Shown: piece by piece, positions 21,375 through 31,032 of the stretch
Layout of the letters: each line of letters begins with the position of its first letter
How positions within the stretch are numbered: position 1 is the stretch's first letter
From: Immersiella caudata
Lineage: Eukaryota; Ascomycota; Sordariomycetes; Sordariales; Lasiosphaeriaceae
Assembly (NCBI GenBank): GCA_030512335.1
Contig: JAULSU010000004.1
Coordinates: forward strand, 4,898,001-4,962,000
Length of the DNA stretch: 64,000 bases
Reading direction: 5' to 3'
Notes under the pieces: generated by a model
Databases searched by the model: none
Seen by the model: only the letters and a program-made list of their open reading frames with translations
What the model was told of the DNA's origin: nothing
Program-made: the position numbers and the translations under genes

Positions 21375-22700
21375 ATGCGGCTCTCCCTCCTCGCCCTCGC
21401 AGGGCCCGCCCTCTCCTCCATCGTCATCCTCCCCGGCGGCGACCCCCGCCCCTTCACCCCCCGCCGCCTCAACACCCCAACCACAACCGCCTTCACCTTC
21501 TTCAACGCCTCGGCCGAAAACGAATTCCTAAACTCCTCGGCCCGCGTCCTCATGTCCTCCCTCGACGGCGCCTCGCCCGCCACCCTCTCCACCCTCTACC
21601 CCTCGGGCGACTCCTTCACCCGCGGCGCCATCCAAGCCTGGGGCGAACACTTGCATCTCATCATCCGCCCCGAGGAAGTCTGGTTTACCATCCTGGTGCA
21701 GATGAACTTCTACATGAATTCACACGCCGAGGAGTTGAGGGACATGTTTGTGGACCACGAGGGGCAAGAGGTCATCTACATTGAGGATTACACGTGGTAT
21801 GATGTGTTGAGGAGGTTTCAGTTTGAGATTCAGGAGAGGGTCAAGACCAAGTGGTTGCTGGATTGGATCCGGCCGAATTTCACGACGACGACGGAGAGCG
21901 ATGTGATGACGGCGAATGTGCTGATGATGGGGTTGGCAAAGGGGTATTTCCGGTACGAGGGCGGGATTATCTGTGGTTTGCCGAGTGTGACGCTGCTAGG
22001 CGAGGAGGAGGACTGGGTGAAGCTGTTGGGGAAGTTGGAACGACTGGAAGAGTTTGGGAAGGAACCGACGGAGTATGCGAGGAGGTTGAGGCCGATTCTG
22101 CAGCGGTTTGTGAGGAGTTTTAGGGAGCCGGATTCGGAGGAGACAAGGGCGTTTTGGAATGATATAGTGATTGCGCATCGGTATACATTGTGTGGGTCGC
22201 CGCCTGTTTCGATTTCGGGGTGGATTACGGGGTTTTATTACTGGAGAGCGGATGGAGGGCCGTATGGGAGAACTGCGGCGAATCAGGAGTATCAAAATCG
22301 GGATGGGCTGGTGATGGATGGGGTGGCGTATCCGATGTTGGATATTACGAGGTTGCCGGTTGGGTATGCGACGGCGCCGTTCATCATGAGGGACTTTCAG
22401 GACGTGGACCGGTTTGAGGCCTTCGTGGCGGCTGGAACCATGGGAAAGACGATCAAGGCTGGTCCGCCCGCTGGTTACGAGGATGCGTTGCGGAGAGCCA
22501 GGGGAGATCTTAGCTTGTTGGGGGAAAGCAAAAAGGGGCTGCACAGCACGCTGCAACCGCAGTCGGCGTGGATGCTCTATGGACCTTCGCCGCACAACAA
22601 AACGAGCGGACACTGGCTAGACGAGGAGGAGATATTCTCAGACGTGTGGGCTTCGTTGACTCCAGTTGTGCCTCCTGGTGGCATGTGCCACGCGAAGTAA
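21375..22700 (+). CDS. Secreted DUF4419-family protein, 441 aa
   Basis: Intronless ORF. A short signal peptide is visible (MRLSLLALAGPALSS). The DUF4419 pattern is clear: FFNASAENEFLNSSARVLMS near residue 43, HLHLIIRPEEVWFTILVQ near 92, FYMNSHAEELRDMFVDHEG, then WIRPNFTTTTESDVMTANVL near 165, GLPSVTLLGEEEDWVKLL, and SISGWITGFYYWRADGGPYG. These match the family's FSFYVN, PxFSTTT and SGWI blocks. Function of DUF4419 is unknown; it is widespread in fungi. Length is typical. The 5' third is unusually C-rich and the rest G-rich in third positions, giving long spurious antisense ORFs. Confidence 0.88.
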   Translation: MRLSLLALAGPALSSIVILPGGDPRPFTPRRLNTPTTTAFTFFNASAENEFLNSSARVLMSSLDGASPATLSTLYPSGDSFTRGAIQAWGEHLHLIIRPEEVWFTILVQMNFYMNSHAEELRDMFVDHEGQEVIYIEDYTWYDVLRRFQFEIQERVKTKWLLDWIRPNFTTTTESDVMTANVLMMGLAKGYFRYEGGIICGLPSVTLLGEEEDWVKLLGKLERLEEFGKEPTEYARRLRPILQRFVRSFREPDSEETRAFWNDIVIAHRYTLCGSPPVSISGWITGFYYWRADGGPYGRTAANQEYQNRDGLVMDGVAYPMLDITRLPVGYATAPFIMRDFQDVDRFEAFVAAGTMGKTIKAGPPAGYEDALRRARGDLSLLGESKKGLHSTLQPQSAWMLYGPSPHNKTSGHWLDEEEIFSDVWASLTPVVPPGGMCHAK

Positions 22701-23321
22701 CCTTTCCATAAGAGTATCTTTGTTGAGAAGAGCATAATAAAATTGTTATTGAAACGAGAGACCATAAAGATGGTTGTGATTTGCCGCGCTTCGCTTTCTG
22801 GCACAGCCCCTTCTGATATTTGCCTCTTATTCTACCCTGTGATTTGATGTGTGACCCAAAACCCGGGTCGGGTCATCAACAAAGCCGGTTTAGCACTCTC
22901 CATGTGTTCGGCACTATCGCCCCGATCGCCAAGACCTGGACCATCTTTTCCAGTTGCCAATAATAGCCCGCGTTCCGTGACCTCCATCGCCCGCATTGGT
23001 TGCAACTTGTGATCCACGACGGAGCCTCTTCAACAGGCAGCCTCGCTGGCCCGCATGGCTTGCGTCCAGCTCCACCGATATCGCTACGTCATTCCCACCT
23101 TGCTTCCTGGATCGACTGTGGTCAACATCTTGTGCTTGCGGTGACTTGACCAGCGAGGTCTAGCAGAGAGCTTCGCTTAGGCGACTCCTATTACGACGTC
23201 GTACTCCACTCCTGGAATCCTCAGTCAGCTGTACCCCATGGTTCACTACCCCTGAGTTTCTCACCAGCTCTTGGACCTGAATCAACATCAACACTGCCAC
23301 CACTCCCACAACAAACTCACC
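22701..23321. other. Intergenic between two co-oriented secreted-protein genes
   Basis: AATAAA at about 22737-22742 is a likely poly(A) signal for the DUF4419 gene. Nothing else was seen. The right end is the promoter of the next gene. Confidence 0.5.
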
Positions 23322-24511
23322 ATGAAGCCCCCCCTCTTCCCCCTTTTAACCCTCCTCCTAACTCTCACCATCCCCTTCACCAATGCCCAACCCCCCACCA
23401 ACTGCGCCGCCTCCCGCAAACTCCTCCCCCCTCACCACTTCATCCTCACCGAACAACCCGACAACCCCAACCTAACCACCCTCTCCACCATCTTCACCTC
23501 CCTCAACCGGCGCGTCCCCATCTCGATTCTCTTCACCACCACCAACCGCGCCCTCTCCAACCCCACCACCACATCCTCCTACACCCGCTGGACCTTCCAA
23601 TCCGGAGATAACACAACACCCAAGTGGATTCCACAGGGTATCTCATCCACCGCCGACGCGCTCGACAAGGGAACTTACGAAGGCCACGACGGGTGGGTTA
23701 TCTCCTGGCATCGAGATGACGACAAGAGCGTGAGAGTTTCTTTTGTGAATAGGAAGGATAATACATATCGACATGCGTTGCTGGTATACCCGCACATGGA
23801 GGATGATTTCACGGAGGTACCCATTCACGCGGGCGGGGTTGTATGGTATGGGGATACACTGTGGGTGGTTGACACACGGAGGGGAGTGAGGGTGTTTGAT
23901 CTGGGGAATGTGTGGGAGGTGGATGTGGGAGGGGGGATTGGGAAAGTTGGAGAGGGTAGGTATGAGGCGAGGGAGTATCGGTTTGTGGTGCCGCAGGTTA
24001 GGTGAGTGTCTTGGTGGGGTGTGTTGAGGATGGGTTGCTGATGGGAGTGGACAGGTGGTATAAGTGGACGGGGGCGTTCCCATTTCGGTTTTCGTATATT
24101 TCACTCGATCGAACCGCGACGCCGGATACGCTGATGGTGGGGGAGTATCAGCCTAATACGACGGTGCCGATTAGGATGGTGCAGTACCCGCTCGATTATA
24201 CGACGCGAAGGTTGAGGATGGATGGACGGGTAGCGACGGCCACTTGGGCGTATTGCGTGGGGATCGAGAGGATGCAAGGGGCAGTTCAGGCGGATGGCAA
24301 GGTCTATATCTCAAGGAGCAACGGAGCCAGTCGCGGAGACATGTTTGGCTGGGTGCCGGGGAAGATAGCCCACAACAATGAGGGCTTCTTCCCGCGGAGC
24401 CCTGAGGATCTCAGTTACGACAAAAGGGGGAAGAAGTTGTACGGGCTGACGGAACATGAGGGACAGCGATACATCATATCGACCGACACTTCCAAGGTCA
24501 AATCGGATTGA
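23322..24511 (+). CDS. Secreted protein, beta-propeller-like, 378 aa
   Basis: Two exons, 23322-24001 and 24055-24511, with a GTGAGT donor, TGCTGATG branch site and GACAG acceptor. The start chosen, MKPPLFPLL, gives a clean signal peptide ending TNAQ; the open frame extends 51 nt upstream without an ATG. The mature protein has regularly spaced beta-rich blocks: WIPQGISSTADALDKG, HDGWVISWHRDD, HAGGVVWYGDTLWVVDTRRG, then WAYCVGIERMQGAVQADGKV and PGKIAHNNEGFFPRSPEDLS. This resembles a common fungal secreted family without known activity that looks propeller-like (inference from repeated W/G/D blocks). Several N-glycosylation sites occur. Family name not recalled with certainty. Confidence 0.8.
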
Positions 24512-24555
24512 GAGGGCTCAAGCCAAATACTGCCCTACCCTCATCTGCCTTGTTG

Positions 24556-24590
24556 GCGAAACGCGAAACGCGAAACGCCAAACGCCAAAC
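24556..24590. repeat. 7-bp tandem repeat, five units
   Basis: GCGAAAC x3 followed by GCCAAAC x2, 45 bp after the stop codon of the secreted protein gene. Confidence 0.9.
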
Positions 24591-25347
24591 TGGATGCGCT
24601 ACACGCAAATGCTCATGCCCCTCCTCAATGCCAACCTCCCTGTCCCGTCCAACACCAAAGCAAGCTCTGCTTTCCTGGTGTTAGACACATGACGATAAGA
24701 GAAACGAGCAAATGTATGGATAGCAATGCTCTGGGTGTGCGTGTGGGTTTACGATGATGTTACAGTGAGAAAATGCATCTCGGAGAGAAGTTAGCTGTGG
24801 GAAATCGTCGCGGGTAATGTATTTGTCGCGGGTGATGTGATGATGATCGATGGGGTTTACGAGGAAGTGGCAGTCCTGGACCTCGATGTCGGATTCGAGG
24901 AGAGAGTGGAGGGTTGCCACGATTTCATCTAGGCGCTGGGACAGCACTCAGGCTAAGCATCTGTTGGAGGAACCTATGTTTGTCAGCTTTGACCTTTGCG
25001 CCTTGTTACATGCGACAAATGGGATAAAGAAATCACAATGCTCAATAGCGAGACTCACCATGATGAAAGCTCGTGTACCGATTCCAAGGGTCTCCTCCCT
25101 CATGTGCAGATTAGAAGCGTAGTGGGTAGATGCACTAGCCTAAAGCAACTTTGGGATTTAGATTGTACCAACGAAGAGGAGCGCAAAAAGAAAGCAGAGG
25201 CCAGCTTTAAAAAGTGGGCTCTAAAAACCCAGCACGCTTCACATTTATTGGTGCGCCGTAAAGATGGGAGAAATGGGACGGTGAATGGCTTTTTCCTTTT
25301 GCTCCCGCCTGGCATCCTGACATAGACTCCCTTTCCAAAACTTTCTC
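24591..25347. other. No supported gene
   Basis: A plus-strand frame at 24996-25325 (for example EEERKKKAEASFKKWALK) is open but begins without ATG and lacks a family signature. It may be a 5' part of the ankyrin relic that follows. Confidence 0.35.
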
Positions 25348-25790
25348 TTGGGCCTACCCTTAGACACCTTGATGACAACTGCTAGAGCGTCGGTTTCAAC
25401 ATTAGCAAATGAAAGTCGTACCCCCTTGGAAATGGCTCTATTACAACCGCACTTCGCTGTAGAGCCTGTCAAACTCCTTTCACGACATAGGGCAGATGCA
25501 TTTGAGACCCACGACAGGTCTTCCGCGGTCAGTCTTGCCGCTATGGAGAGCAAACTTCCTGTTATGCGGCTCTTACATGAGCGTGGCGTAATCATTAATC
25601 TCACCGACACAGACAGTTTCGCTCCTCTTCTGTAGGCTCTCTGCTTTAGTTCCGAGGCTGTCGTTCGATGTCTTTACCAGGCGAGTGCAAGTCCGAAGCC
25701 CGTCAACTCCTGGAACTATAACGTGCTCCACGTGGCTGCAGGCGACAACTTTGGGGTAAAACGATGGGCTGTTGCCTGTCACCTAGGTAG
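25348..25790 (+). pseudogene. Ankyrin-repeat gene relic
   Basis: The frame shows ankyrin features: TPLEMALLQPH, VKLLSRHRADAFETHDRSS, VSLAAMESKLPVMRLLHERG, VIINLTDTDSFAPLL, then an in-frame TAG at 25633-25635. The same frame continues (EAVVRCLYQASASPKP, NVLHVAAGDNFG), so about three to four repeats remain. There is no convincing start and the 3' end degenerates after about 25790. Ankyrin arrays are often attached to NLR or HET-type proteins in fungi, but no such partner is seen here. Confidence 0.65.
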
Positions 25791-27459
25791 AGTGCTGTGG
25801 TGGTCTTGCAGCATGCACCGAGACGTGGGAAGACCTGTGCTCAGCCCCGCTCGCATGCCAGTCGCTTCCGCCCCCTGCAACGTGCTATTTTGGCTGGGCA
25901 ATGAGAGGGATACTTGTTGCCCGACCATCTGCTACCAGCTTGTGTATTTGTTAATTTGAGACCGTAATAAAGATACGGCAAGGTACCTAATAGTATCAAG
26001 TGATGTTACACCCAAAGTTTACGAGATGACATTTCTGGCGAGGCTCCTATTGTGATTCTCGGCCCGGGCCCGGGCCCGAGGGCTACCCTCGAACGGAGGA
26101 TCGCCGATAGGAATTAGCGCTCCAAATGCGCCGTCGCCTGTAGGGCGGATGCCACCCAGCCAATTCCACGAGAGCGGATCGTGGGTGGAATCGCCCCGCA
26201 TCGAATTCGAGGCTCAAACCCATTTGATGCCATCGCAGGATTCGTCTTCTCCTCTTTCGCAATGGTGCAGTCGCTAATAATATCACGCCAGCGATGATGG
26301 CTGGGCGTTTTGCATGTCTTTTTACGCAGTGCAAGGTGCGGTTGGTGATGTTGCAGCGAATTGATGCAGACTGCTGTAAGATGCATCAAGCACCTGCCTG
26401 GCTGCGTGTCCAAGACCGAAGTGCGAAGGTGGTTGCTGACATTGATGATGCGCTCAGGCAGTCGAGCAAAAACTCAGACGCCACATCGGACTGGTACAGC
26501 TCTGCTGAGTGTTGCTCGCTCTCAAAATGGGGCGCTCAAGATGGGAACCTGGGGCTGGTTACTCGTGGTTGAGCTCATGGTGGTGCTGGCGCAAAGCCAC
26601 ACCCGTTGAGCGAGCCCGAGCTTCGGACGTCGGACTCAATTGCAGGACGCAATCGCAGTCTTTTGCGGTCCCTTTGAAACGGGGGCGGTGGCAAGGCCTT
26701 GCTGCGGTGAACGATCGACTGTTTCGTTCGCAATGCGCCTTCGAGAAAGCTAGCGCCGACCGAGGGAAGCCCGTCGAGTGGTCGAGCAAGTCTTTGTTGC
26801 GACGTCAGGCGGCAGGTGCGAGGCAGATGGGGGTGGGAACCTGGGGTGATTGGGTCAGTGGCGGCCCGCGCCAAGACGCAAATGGCTGGAGGAACCCCCG
26901 CATTGGAATGCCCCTGCCCTTCTTTTCAACCATTGTCAGCTCGCTGCTCGAATGTGGCTAGATCGACATGTCATGGGCAGCTGGAGGAGGCGCTTCCTCC
27001 CAATGGGCGCATTGCTTCTCCATCTCTTCAGTGTGGTTGTGGGATTGCGGCGCCGTGAATTAAAACCCTCGGCCCCCCCCTCTCCGGCATTGCGATCCGC
27101 ATTGTTCTTTTTCGCGGTACTCCTATGTTTGCGCTCTTTGAGGCCGGTCAGCGTCAGCCGTTTCCCTTTGTCGGCTCAATCCATCGTGCTACCCACGGGA
27201 CAGACCGGTCATAATTTACTTGCGGCTGCTTTGACGCGCACACTCAACCTTAAATCCAGGACGCACCAGCGGGAGGCAAATCCTGACCCTTCTCCTGCTC
27301 ATCAGCGTCAGCGCTCAGCCTCTCCTCCGCGATTCCAATTCGACGCCGCGACACAACAGCCGAAGCGACACCCATCTCCGTGTTTCTCGGCCCTCGGCGT
27401 CCGATTCTCCACATCTCCACAGAGGTCTCCGCCCCGAGCCGCGGCCGCTACCACGCGAA
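25791..27459. other. Long intergenic region, no gene seen
   Basis: Contains a GGGCCC-type palindromic run at about 26060-26080 and many short overlapping ORFs without motifs. The last several hundred bases are probably promoter and leader of the small protein at 27460. Confidence 0.45.
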
Positions 27460-27882
27460 ATGGGCTCCGGTCTCAGTTGCTTTAGGAGCAAGAAAGGGGA
27501 GGAATTGGTGGATCATCTTCCAGTGCGCCCACACGACGGCACGATTTCGACCGGAAACGACTTCTCAGACCCTGAGAAACGCTCTGCGACATGCCCCACA
27601 TCACAGCTGCCGGATGCAGCCTCCCGTCGAACTGCCGATCTCGAGATTAGGAGTTACGACAGCGAGAGTCGCCACGAGAAATGGGCGTCGTCACCAACAT
27701 CAACACAAGCATCCGATCTTACGGTAGCCACAACACTGAACGAGACAGAAAGCGACTTGAAGCACAAGGACGAGGGTGTGGATGACCCAGAAGCCAGGGA
27801 GCGAGCGCGAAAAGCCGAGGAGGCGCGGATCAAGGCAGAGAAGGAGGAGCAAGAGAGGTTAGACTTCCTCCAATGGATGTAA
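27460..27882 (+). CDS. Small protein with N-terminal dual-acylation motif, 140 aa
   Basis: Intronless ORF starting MGSGLSCF. Gly2 with Ser6 fits the N-myristoylation consensus and Cys7 is placed for palmitoylation, so the protein is predicted to sit on a membrane (inference). Residues 20-95 are polar, low complexity and probably disordered. The C-terminal 35 residues form a charged helix (ARERARKAEEARIKAEKEEQ) that could be a coiled coil, ending LDFLQWM. Family not recognised. Both ends look like constrained sequence, which supports a real gene. A 5' intron cannot be excluded. Confidence 0.6.
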   Translation: MGSGLSCFRSKKGEELVDHLPVRPHDGTISTGNDFSDPEKRSATCPTSQLPDAASRRTADLEIRSYDSESRHEKWASSPTSTQASDLTVATTLNETESDLKHKDEGVDDPEARERARKAEEARIKAEKEEQERLDFLQWM

Positions 27883-30800
27883 ATCGGGGGTAATGTTGTA
27901 AGATGGCGGGTTGTTACATTGCGGTCCTTCGCATTTCCTTTGTCACGGGTTATAGCGGCCTCCCTCGGTGCAGGGAGGCACCAGGCGCAGGCGTTTGGGG
28001 TGTCGCATCACAGCGCGACTTTGGGGGGGCATCACGGCGTTCATTGTATCAATCGCACCCACGGGCAGCCGATTTACAAACTGGCTGGCGGTATCCATTT
28101 GGATCGCAAAAGCACATAGCTTACAATAATCTCTTCCCATTCCATCCAAGTTCCCCTTTTCTGAGGGGCCTCCTTCAGCGACTCTGACTCGCAATTGGGT
28201 TGATGACCTCAGCCGTTCGAGCAGCGCCACCGCCGCGTGGCAGCCCGAGATGCCCCGCGTTTCGAGAAGAGCGTTCGTATGACCTGTCAGGTTGACCAGC
28301 ATGGCTCAAATCTCGTATCGCCGAATGCTTGATCTCAGCCGTTCTCGCAAAGGAAGTTTGGATATCTTCTTCGATGGTCCAACCTGCACGTCAAGCGCCA
28401 CAGGCCTTATGAGATCGCAGTGACGGCCGCTGTGCGCGTCCCGGTTTTTTTCTGGAGACTGCCGATCTCCCTCTTAGCCTCAATTGCGACCCGTTTAGTT
28501 TCGCTGCGAAATGAGACCGTTGGGGATCTATTGAAACGCCGAGAGACGCGGCGCGTTCGCGACGACCTTGCGGTCCGCAGGGCTGTGTTGTTAGGGGAAA
28601 TCGTCGAGCGACTTCGCCGTCAAGGGCGCTCCCGTGATGGAGACTCGTTGTGGATCCTGAGTTTGGTGGAGGCACGGGCAGGGCCGACAAACTGACAACT
28701 GAAAGCAGTGCAAATAACTTCATTGGCCACGGCAGTCGCCAGCTTCAGTTAATTTCCATGTTTCGGCGAGAGAACCTCAAGTTCCTCCGGGAAACCCCTG
28801 CGCTGTCAAAATGCCGCCCCGCAACGTTTGCCCAGAAAGGGCCCCCAATTTTCCACCACAGCCCGCGCACGGCGGGGTCTGCCAGCGAAGCCCCCCTCAC
28901 ATCGCTCACGTGCACACCAACCCCTGGCACCCACCCACCAGGGGAGTGCTCGGGGGAAAAGGGGTGTCAACAACATTGATCGGCTCGACACCGCGACCAG
29001 TCTCTGCCGCCATTCCATTTCTGCGGCTCGAGAACTGCACGCATGAGACTTGCTGCACGGCGGCGGGATTGTCTCAAGAGTTCAGTCTCAGCTGTGGTAA
29101 TTTCCTTGCCCCACCGCTCTCACTAACTGGGCTGTCAGCCAACTGAGCGGCGGTGGGCGAACGAGTGGCATCTGGCGACCTCCACGATTTGACTTCTGAA
29201 GAGGTGGCCCAGACTTGAAGTCGCGTTTGCTCAATTACGCTTTTCGACGCGAGAAACTTTATGTCACAAGTCACGAAGAAGCCTGCAAGTCATTGGCGTG
29301 GGTGCTGCACGATTTGTGCACTTTTGTTGGCTCAGCTGAGGTCCAGAGCTCCCGACGAGTCGCATGCGAGTTTGATGACGGCTTGGTGCCCAATTCTCCG
29401 CGAAAGTCTTTCGACGAAGGTACCAGAATAGCGATGTAGCTGTCCGAAATCACTGAGGGATTAATTGCATTGGAGGGGGAATCGTCAAATGATGGGAGCT
29501 GGCTTGAAGCACAAGGCAAGTGTGGATTCTGGCAGGCGCGACTACCCGTTGTCCAGCAGGTCTTGCACAAATCCGCAGTGTGGGTCTGAGTCAGATAACA
29601 TAATCTCTGCATCACAACTTCCCATAGTACCAGCCCGACGAACTTCCGATCGAGATCGATGCTTGTCATGCAACGATAACGCGACGGAACCGGAGAGCAT
29701 TGTCGAATAATGCTCAACTCGGCACTGTTGTCTGCAGCGTTGCGATAACGATGCGCACGCTGCCAAAGTCATCTGACGCTGTCTCGAAATCCGGAGGTTG
29801 GTGCGCCCCGCCCAGCTCCAGTGATCCCGTCTCAGGCTCAGGGAGGTGGTAGTAGTGCTGAACGCTCTCTGATAAAGACAAACAAGAGAAAAGGGGCAGC
29901 AATGCACCAATCCGCGGACCGCAGACTCCGTCGATTGAGCGTCAAAGAATCGATCGAGGCCCATCGCTAGTGGGCAGAGCCGACGTGGCAGGCGAAATTT
30001 GAGAAATCACTTTCCGACGGCGGATTCAGGCTGCAACAGCGCCATGGATCACCCCTATCAATTGACGACTGCGCGTCTGCCATTTGGCATTTTGGCGGAT
30101 GCAGCCCCCTTTTGTTTGGGCGCTGTCCGGAATTTGACCCAATGCCCAATGCTTGGCTGGTGGGGAGGAGCGGCCCGCGACGTGGTTGGGCAGGGTGGAA
30201 CGGTCAGACCCAGCCCATCGGCGCCGGCAAAAAGGGCCATTGGCGACGGTTATAGCGGCCGGGATCGCGGTTCCGGCATCGCGTGCGGGGACTCGGGTGC
30301 TGCAGCTAGCCAGTGGCAGCAGGCGGGACGATGGGGCGGACGGGGCGGACGAAGCGCCAATGGGTGCGGTGCTGGACTGCTGCCGACAGAGCGCTGGCGA
30401 AGAATGCTGCCACGTCAAGCCAGTGCATGGTGGGCTTGTGGGACTTGCCAAATCGCACGCCCAAGCCCGTTTCGAGTGCGGATCGCTGCAGATTGGCGAG
30501 GCGGGTTGGGCCGGGTCACGAGTGGGCTCTCAGCAACCACGCGAGCCCAATTGTCCCCCGCGAATAGGGACAGGTCACGGACAGCGAACTTGGCACCACT
30601 CAGGAGTTGCTTGCGTGGTGACTCAAGTCCAACCACGCTGCCCTCGGAACAGCCTCTTTCGTCGACATGGCGCCCTTGCCCCCGCCCTTGGCCTCAGGCC
30701 TCAGTTCCTGTGCCGCAGACTCTCGAGGGCACATTATATAGTCACCGAGACACGCCGTCCATTCCCCGGCGTTCTAGCTCACCAAGCCCACTCGCATTGG

Positions 30801-31032
30801 ACGCCAGACCATCGTGACATACGATAGCGTCAACAAGCACGAACGTCACCGACGACACCGACACCTTTCCCCTGTACTCCGTCCGATTCGCCAGGACGGA
30901 TCCCCCAAGCTGGCTGCCAAAACGGCTGACATATTTGGGACACACGCAGAGCCGCTTCTGGCTTTGTTTGCCGGTGCCACTAGCTACCCCTCTCCCCCCT
31001 CCGAAGCCCCCGATCGTGACGGCTCCGAAAGC
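27883..31032. other. Long region without supported genes
   Basis: Many short ORFs on both strands, including open frames of 224-272 codons near 30000-30830, but they lack motifs, conserved-looking segments or splice structure and have the composition of GC-rich non-coding DNA. The last 220 bp are open in the frame of the downstream coiled-coil gene but have no ATG, so an upstream exon or a long 5' leader is possible. Confidence 0.4.

Noticed and set aside
26055..26085. GGGCCC-rich palindromic run as an origin or element
   Set aside because: Short simple-sequence palindrome without repeats, flanking duplications or genes nearby.
29999..30827. Two overlapping plus-strand ORFs of 224-272 codons
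   Set aside because: No motif, no splice structure, Ala/Pro/Arg/Gly composition expected of GC-rich non-coding DNA; overlapping open frames on both strands.
30814..31032. Upstream extension of the coiled-coil gene
   Set aside because: The open frame begins at GTG rather than ATG and no upstream exon could be assigned; kept only as a possible leader or unfound exon.
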